Of a stretch of DNA of 64,000 nucleotides, positions 62,301-64,000 are shown piece after piece. Origin of the DNA: Bacteroidia bacterium (GTDB taxonomy: Bacteria; Bacteroidota; Bacteroidia; B-17B0; Aurantibacillaceae); assembly GCA_016787785.1 (NCBI GenBank), contig JAEUTO010000002.1:27408-91407 (forward strand), written 5' to 3'. Positions within the stretch are counted from its first letter, which is position 1. Each line of letters opens with the position of its first letter. The translations under genes and the position numbers were made by a program. The notes beneath the pieces were generated by a model. That model saw only the letters and a program-made list of their open reading frames with translations. It made no database searches and had not been told where the DNA came from.

Positions 62301-63520
62301 AAATTACACAGGCCATGCGTTCCTAAAAATTTTCGATAAGGGCTGTTACTCATTGCCACATGCGCGCGCACACGTTGGTCTGCGGTAAACATATACATGG
62401 CAAGATCATCTGTATAATCCATAAAGTTCATGAACATTTCGCCATTGGCGCCATTTGGAGGTGATGCCGCATTACAGGTGTTTGCATGAAATGGATATGC
62501 GGGCGAACCACCGTTACTTGTTTGGGCAGGAGGTGTATCATTGCAATAATCAGTTGCACAAGTTCCGTCTCCCCAAATATGTCTTAATCCCAACCAGTGT
62601 CCGATCTCATGAGTACAGGTTCTTCCTTTATCAAATGGTGGCGCATAAGATCCTCCTGGAAAAATTGTGCTTGAACCAAAAGATCCGCCCCAGCTCCAAA
62701 AACCATCAGTAAGCGCTGTTCCAGTGCCTCCGGGAATTCCTGTAAGAGTGCTTAATGGCGGGAAGGTTGCATAGCCTAATAAACCAGTTGCATTTTGTCT
62801 GTCAGAAACCCAAATGTTTAAATATTTTCCTACGTTCCAAATTGTATTTGGTTTTATATAACCATTCATAAATGCTGTAAATTTATTTATAGTGTTGTAA
62901 ACAGGGTCCGCTGGGTTTTTAGAAGTAAACGTCCCAGTAAGTGGCGCAGTTAAAGAGTTATAGTTTACGCGGTGAATGCCTGGTTCTGCCAATATATTTC
63001 CCAAAGTATCTTTTGTTGCCAGGCAAAAATTAATATTACAATTTACTATAGCAATTCTTCCGCTCGCGTCTTTGCTTGCGGCAGAGATCAAGGGGTTAGT
63101 TGCATAATTCTGAAAGGCGGTTGCTGGATAATTACCTACGTTCTGTCCAATTCCCGAAAAATCGTTATCCAAAACAGTTACCTGAGAATTTAATTGGCCC
63201 TGCGCTAAATTTGGAAAAGTTCCAACAGCTTGTCCGCCATGAATTACGTGCATAATAACAGGAATAGAATAACCCGACATCATAGATGAATTAGACATCA
63301 TTTTAGCTTCTTCAGGGTGTTGCTGAATATATTCTGTAATGAGTTGTTGAAATTGTGCCTCCCATTGTTGAGAAGGTACTTCTGTAGCACAACCGCGGCC
63401 TTGTACTTGTCCCGGATTTAAAGGGGTTGTTTGTAATACTGTTTTATTTGTTTGCGAAAAATTTACTTTACATGTTAGCAAAGAAAAAATTGCTAAAAAT
63501 AGTCGTAGTTGTATTTTCAT
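59360..63520 (-). CDS. Secreted M43-family metalloprotease with Ig-like repeats and T9SS sorting domain
   Basis: A 1386-residue exported protein. Signal peptide about 1-22 (VNFSQ). The pappalysin-type (M43) protease domain is at about 90-395: zinc site HEIGHWLGLRH at about 304-314 with GDGTCATDYCNDTPP after it, and a Met-turn FMNFMDYTDDLAMYMF. A PKD domain (about 402-490) precedes nine ~70-residue Ig-like repeats with the pattern Cys-x-G ... ASGATTYTWS ... V.P..TTTYTVTG, two ~85-residue repeats of a different type (NTPxVGTGxWTLxSGxG) inserted before the ninth, and a type A T9SS sorting domain (VYPNPFKEELTI ... AKGVYYVSVKG). It is probably a surface-anchored or released protease. Confidence 0.9.
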   Translation of the reverse strand: MKIQLRLFLAIFSLLTCKVNFSQTNKTVLQTTPLNPGQVQGRGCATEVPSQQWEAQFQQLITEYIQQHPEEAKMMSNSSMMSGYSIPVIMHVIHGGQAVGTFPNLAQGQLNSQVTVLDNDFSGIGQNVGNYPATAFQNYATNPLISAASKDASGRIAIVNCNINFCLATKDTLGNILAEPGIHRVNYNSLTAPLTGTFTSKNPADPVYNTINKFTAFMNGYIKPNTIWNVGKYLNIWVSDRQNATGLLGYATFPPLSTLTGIPGGTGTALTDGFWSWGGSFGSSTIFPGGSYAPPFDKGRTCTHEIGHWLGLRHIWGDGTCATDYCNDTPPAQTSNGGSPAYPFHANTCNAASPPNGANGEMFMNFMDYTDDLAMYMFTADQRVRAHVAMSNSPYRKFLGTHGLCNLPAPIANFTVAPNPVCVGSVLNIGDLSLNVPTSWSYTMTGGTPATSTAQNPTVSFASAGVYSITLVATNGTGSSTPFTQTVSVIQGPAFTLTSTPAATVCAGNNVTITPSGATTYTLVNTGATAPPFVVTPTTSTVYSVTAITSGTNSCPRTQTLSIAIGTINININPPTASVCPGQSVSLFGSGATTYTWSTGVFTSSVNVSPTVTTTYTLNGTNAGCSGTKTIQVTVNPLPTVTVNSPTICPSSTVALIASGANTYSWSTTATTSSIIVSPATTTNYTVTGTSALGCKASVVSTVTTSGSLVITALANPTVACAGQTRTLTASGATTYTWNPGALIGSTIVVTPTVTTSYTVNGASGSCNGTQTISVLVNANPTVVATATSPSVCIGSGTNLNATGATTYTWNPGNFIGATFSVTPGANTTYTVVGSNGSGCTNTKTVTVFAVPLPTITVVANPTAVCSGQSSTLTASGASTYTWSGGGTGTTKTVTPLTTSVYTVTGTFGICSNSSTISVTANPIPTVVVNNATICPAGTATLIASGANTYSWSTTATTSVITVSPPTNTTYTVTGTSLGCTNTKTVSVTIGSSISINATASPTNICVGSSSTLNATGATTYTWSTTQNGASIVVTPSVNATYTVTGTSGACTGSTTVNVVVNQLPTTALAGPNQTICISNPSTTVNGNTPSVGTGSWTLISGVGVITNPTSPSTGITGIATAGVNIFQWKITNGACSSVSTLTIVSDALPSTSAAGPSQTTCVTSATLSGNTPAVGTGVWTLVSGSGAITSPGSPVSGVTALGGGTNVFQWTISNGVCLPSTSTVAITNSSTLVVTATTASSVICDGTPVNLTAGGANTYSWSTGATTSVIAVSPSVTTTYTVVGSNGICSSSAVITQSVVICTGINQIAKTTYDVLVYPNPFKEELTIIAGEIVSAEVFNTLGQLVIVKIINGAGAINTSELAKGVYYVSVKGISGNKTLKIIKE
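59610..62050. repeat. Tandem Ig-like repeat array inside the M43 protease gene
   Basis: About 2.4 kb of coding repeats: nine copies of ~70 residues (Cys plus ATTYTWS and TTTYTVTG blocks) and two copies of a second ~85-residue type. Repeats 3 and 7 share SWSTTATTS and flanks closely, and repeats 4, 5 and 8 share ATTYTW, so several arose by duplication or conversion. Confidence 0.85.
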
Positions 63521-63645
63521 TTTTTTTTGTTTTTATATAATTTAAATTAAGTAAAAAAAATTTATAATAGCAAAGAAATAGCTCCTAAACTTTTTTAGTA
63601 AAGATGGTGGTATGTTTATTTGGAAGTTTACCTATAATCCCTTAA

Positions 63646-63676
63646 TAAAAAAAGCCGTTCATATGAACGGCTTTTT
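63646..63676. terminator. Terminator downstream of the right-edge gene
   Basis: Hairpin with arms AAAGCCGTTCAT and ATGAACGGCTTT and a T-run on each side, in the gap between the M43 protease and the gene cut by the window end. Confidence 0.9.
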
Positions 63677-63693
63677 AATTATTAATGCAACTA

Positions 63694-64000
63694 TTATTGT
63701 TTGATCAGCGTAACGTGACCTACATAGAACTTCTTATTATTTTCAAGATCGGTAACCATTATTTTGTAGATGTAAACACCATCCTGAGCAATACCTCTGT
63801 CTGAGTTAGGGTCAGAACCTTTTACGCTACCATCCCAACCTTTTCTGAACTCAGATGATGTAAAGATCAACTCACCCCAACGATCAAAGATCTCCATTTT
63901 GTAGTTGTCTTCTTTGATACCATACCCGTAAGGCATAAATACATCGTTGCGTCCGTTCTTATCCGGAGTAAATGCATTTGGGATATAAATGCCCATGTCA
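63694..64000 (-). CDS. 3' end of a T9SS type B (CHU_C) exported protein, partial
   Basis: Only the last 102 codons are in the window; the reading frame stays open through the right edge (the codon before the visible Met is GAC), so this is a cut gene and not a small one. The sequence IYIPNAFTPDKNGRNDVFMPYG ... MEIFDRWGELIFTSSEFRKGWDG ... AQDGVYIYKIMVTD is the type B gliding-motility/T9SS C-terminal domain (CHU_C, usual motif IPNAFTPNGDGxND). The full protein should be a large surface or secreted protein, but its N-terminal domains are outside the window. Confidence 0.85.
   Translation of the reverse strand, partial: DMGIYIPNAFTPDKNGRNDVFMPYGYGIKEDNYKMEIFDRWGELIFTSSEFRKGWDGSVKGSDPNSDRGIAQDGVYIYKIMVTDLENNKKFYVGHVTLIKQ

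Noticed and set aside
1..64000. CRISPR, prophage, IS element, rRNA or tRNA genes
   Set aside because: No evenly spaced repeats with spacers, no transposase, integrase or phage structural genes, and no tRNA or rRNA-like sequence was seen anywhere in the window.

Overview
The window is AT-rich chromosomal DNA from a free-living member of the Bacteroidota. The evidence is: several secreted proteins ending in type IX secretion system (T9SS) C-terminal sorting domains (type A at 2099, 14356, 55954 and 59360; a type B/CHU_C domain at the right edge); repeated TAnnTTTG promoter elements of the Bacteroidetes kind; no clear Shine-Dalgarno sequences; futalosine-pathway menaquinone genes; and the usual Bacteroidota DUF content (DUF4142, DUF4350, DUF4129, SpoIIM, DUF1987). 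I would not name a genus. There are no rRNA or tRNA genes, no CRISPR array, no phage and no insertion sequence. No gene-free stretch exceeds about 270 bases.

Layout. 1-10 kb: selenophosphate synthase, NAD kinase, a secreted reprolysin-like protease, a pterin block (folE plus two PTPS/QueD paralogues), menaquinone genes mqnB-mqnD, dihydrofolate reductase, a GT2-like glycosyltransferase and YqgE. 10-24 kb: lipoprotein and small membrane proteins, an M20 dipeptidase, a BNR-repeat secreted protein, an S4 RNA-binding protein, a T9SS metallophosphoesterase, a 36-residue membrane ORF, kbl, a VOC protein, dusB, a disordered small protein, a DUF4142 lipoprotein and purL. 24-28 kb: a putative partner-switching signalling module, made of a membrane TPR-SpoIIE phosphatase facing a SiaC-like protein and a protein with two fused SiaB-like kinase domains. 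28-37 kb: a giant unrecognised exported protein, a TerB-ABCG-like fused transporter and two small exported proteins. 37-44 kb: the MoxR-DUF58-DUF4350-DUF4129-7TM-SpoIIM cluster with a divergent RDD gene. 44-48 kb: two more TPR paralogues of the signalling phosphatase, the second lacking its catalytic domain. 48-53 kb: alpha/beta hydrolase, SPOR-like protein and sucA-sucB. 53-64 kb: small membrane proteins and lipoproteins, then a block of T9SS-exported and outer-membrane proteins (propeller/Ig/SprB-like protein with an outer-membrane beta-barrel partner, an M43 protease with many Ig-like repeats, and a cut-off type B sorting-domain gene).

How the parts may work together. The 24-28 kb and 44-48 kb regions look like one signalling family. 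Periplasmic TPR sensors are tethered to cytoplasmic PP2C-type phosphatases that could reverse phosphorylation of the SiaC-like protein by the SiaB-like double kinase. No diguanylate cyclase (SiaD) is in the window, so the output is unknown; this is the best candidate for an undescribed system here. At the sequence level, two further features stand out. Perfect TAnnTTTG elements lie only a few bases before several start codons, which suggests leaderless mRNAs. Two exported-protein genes have full signal peptides encoded upstream of any ATG/GTG/TTG, which suggests AUC and AUU initiation.
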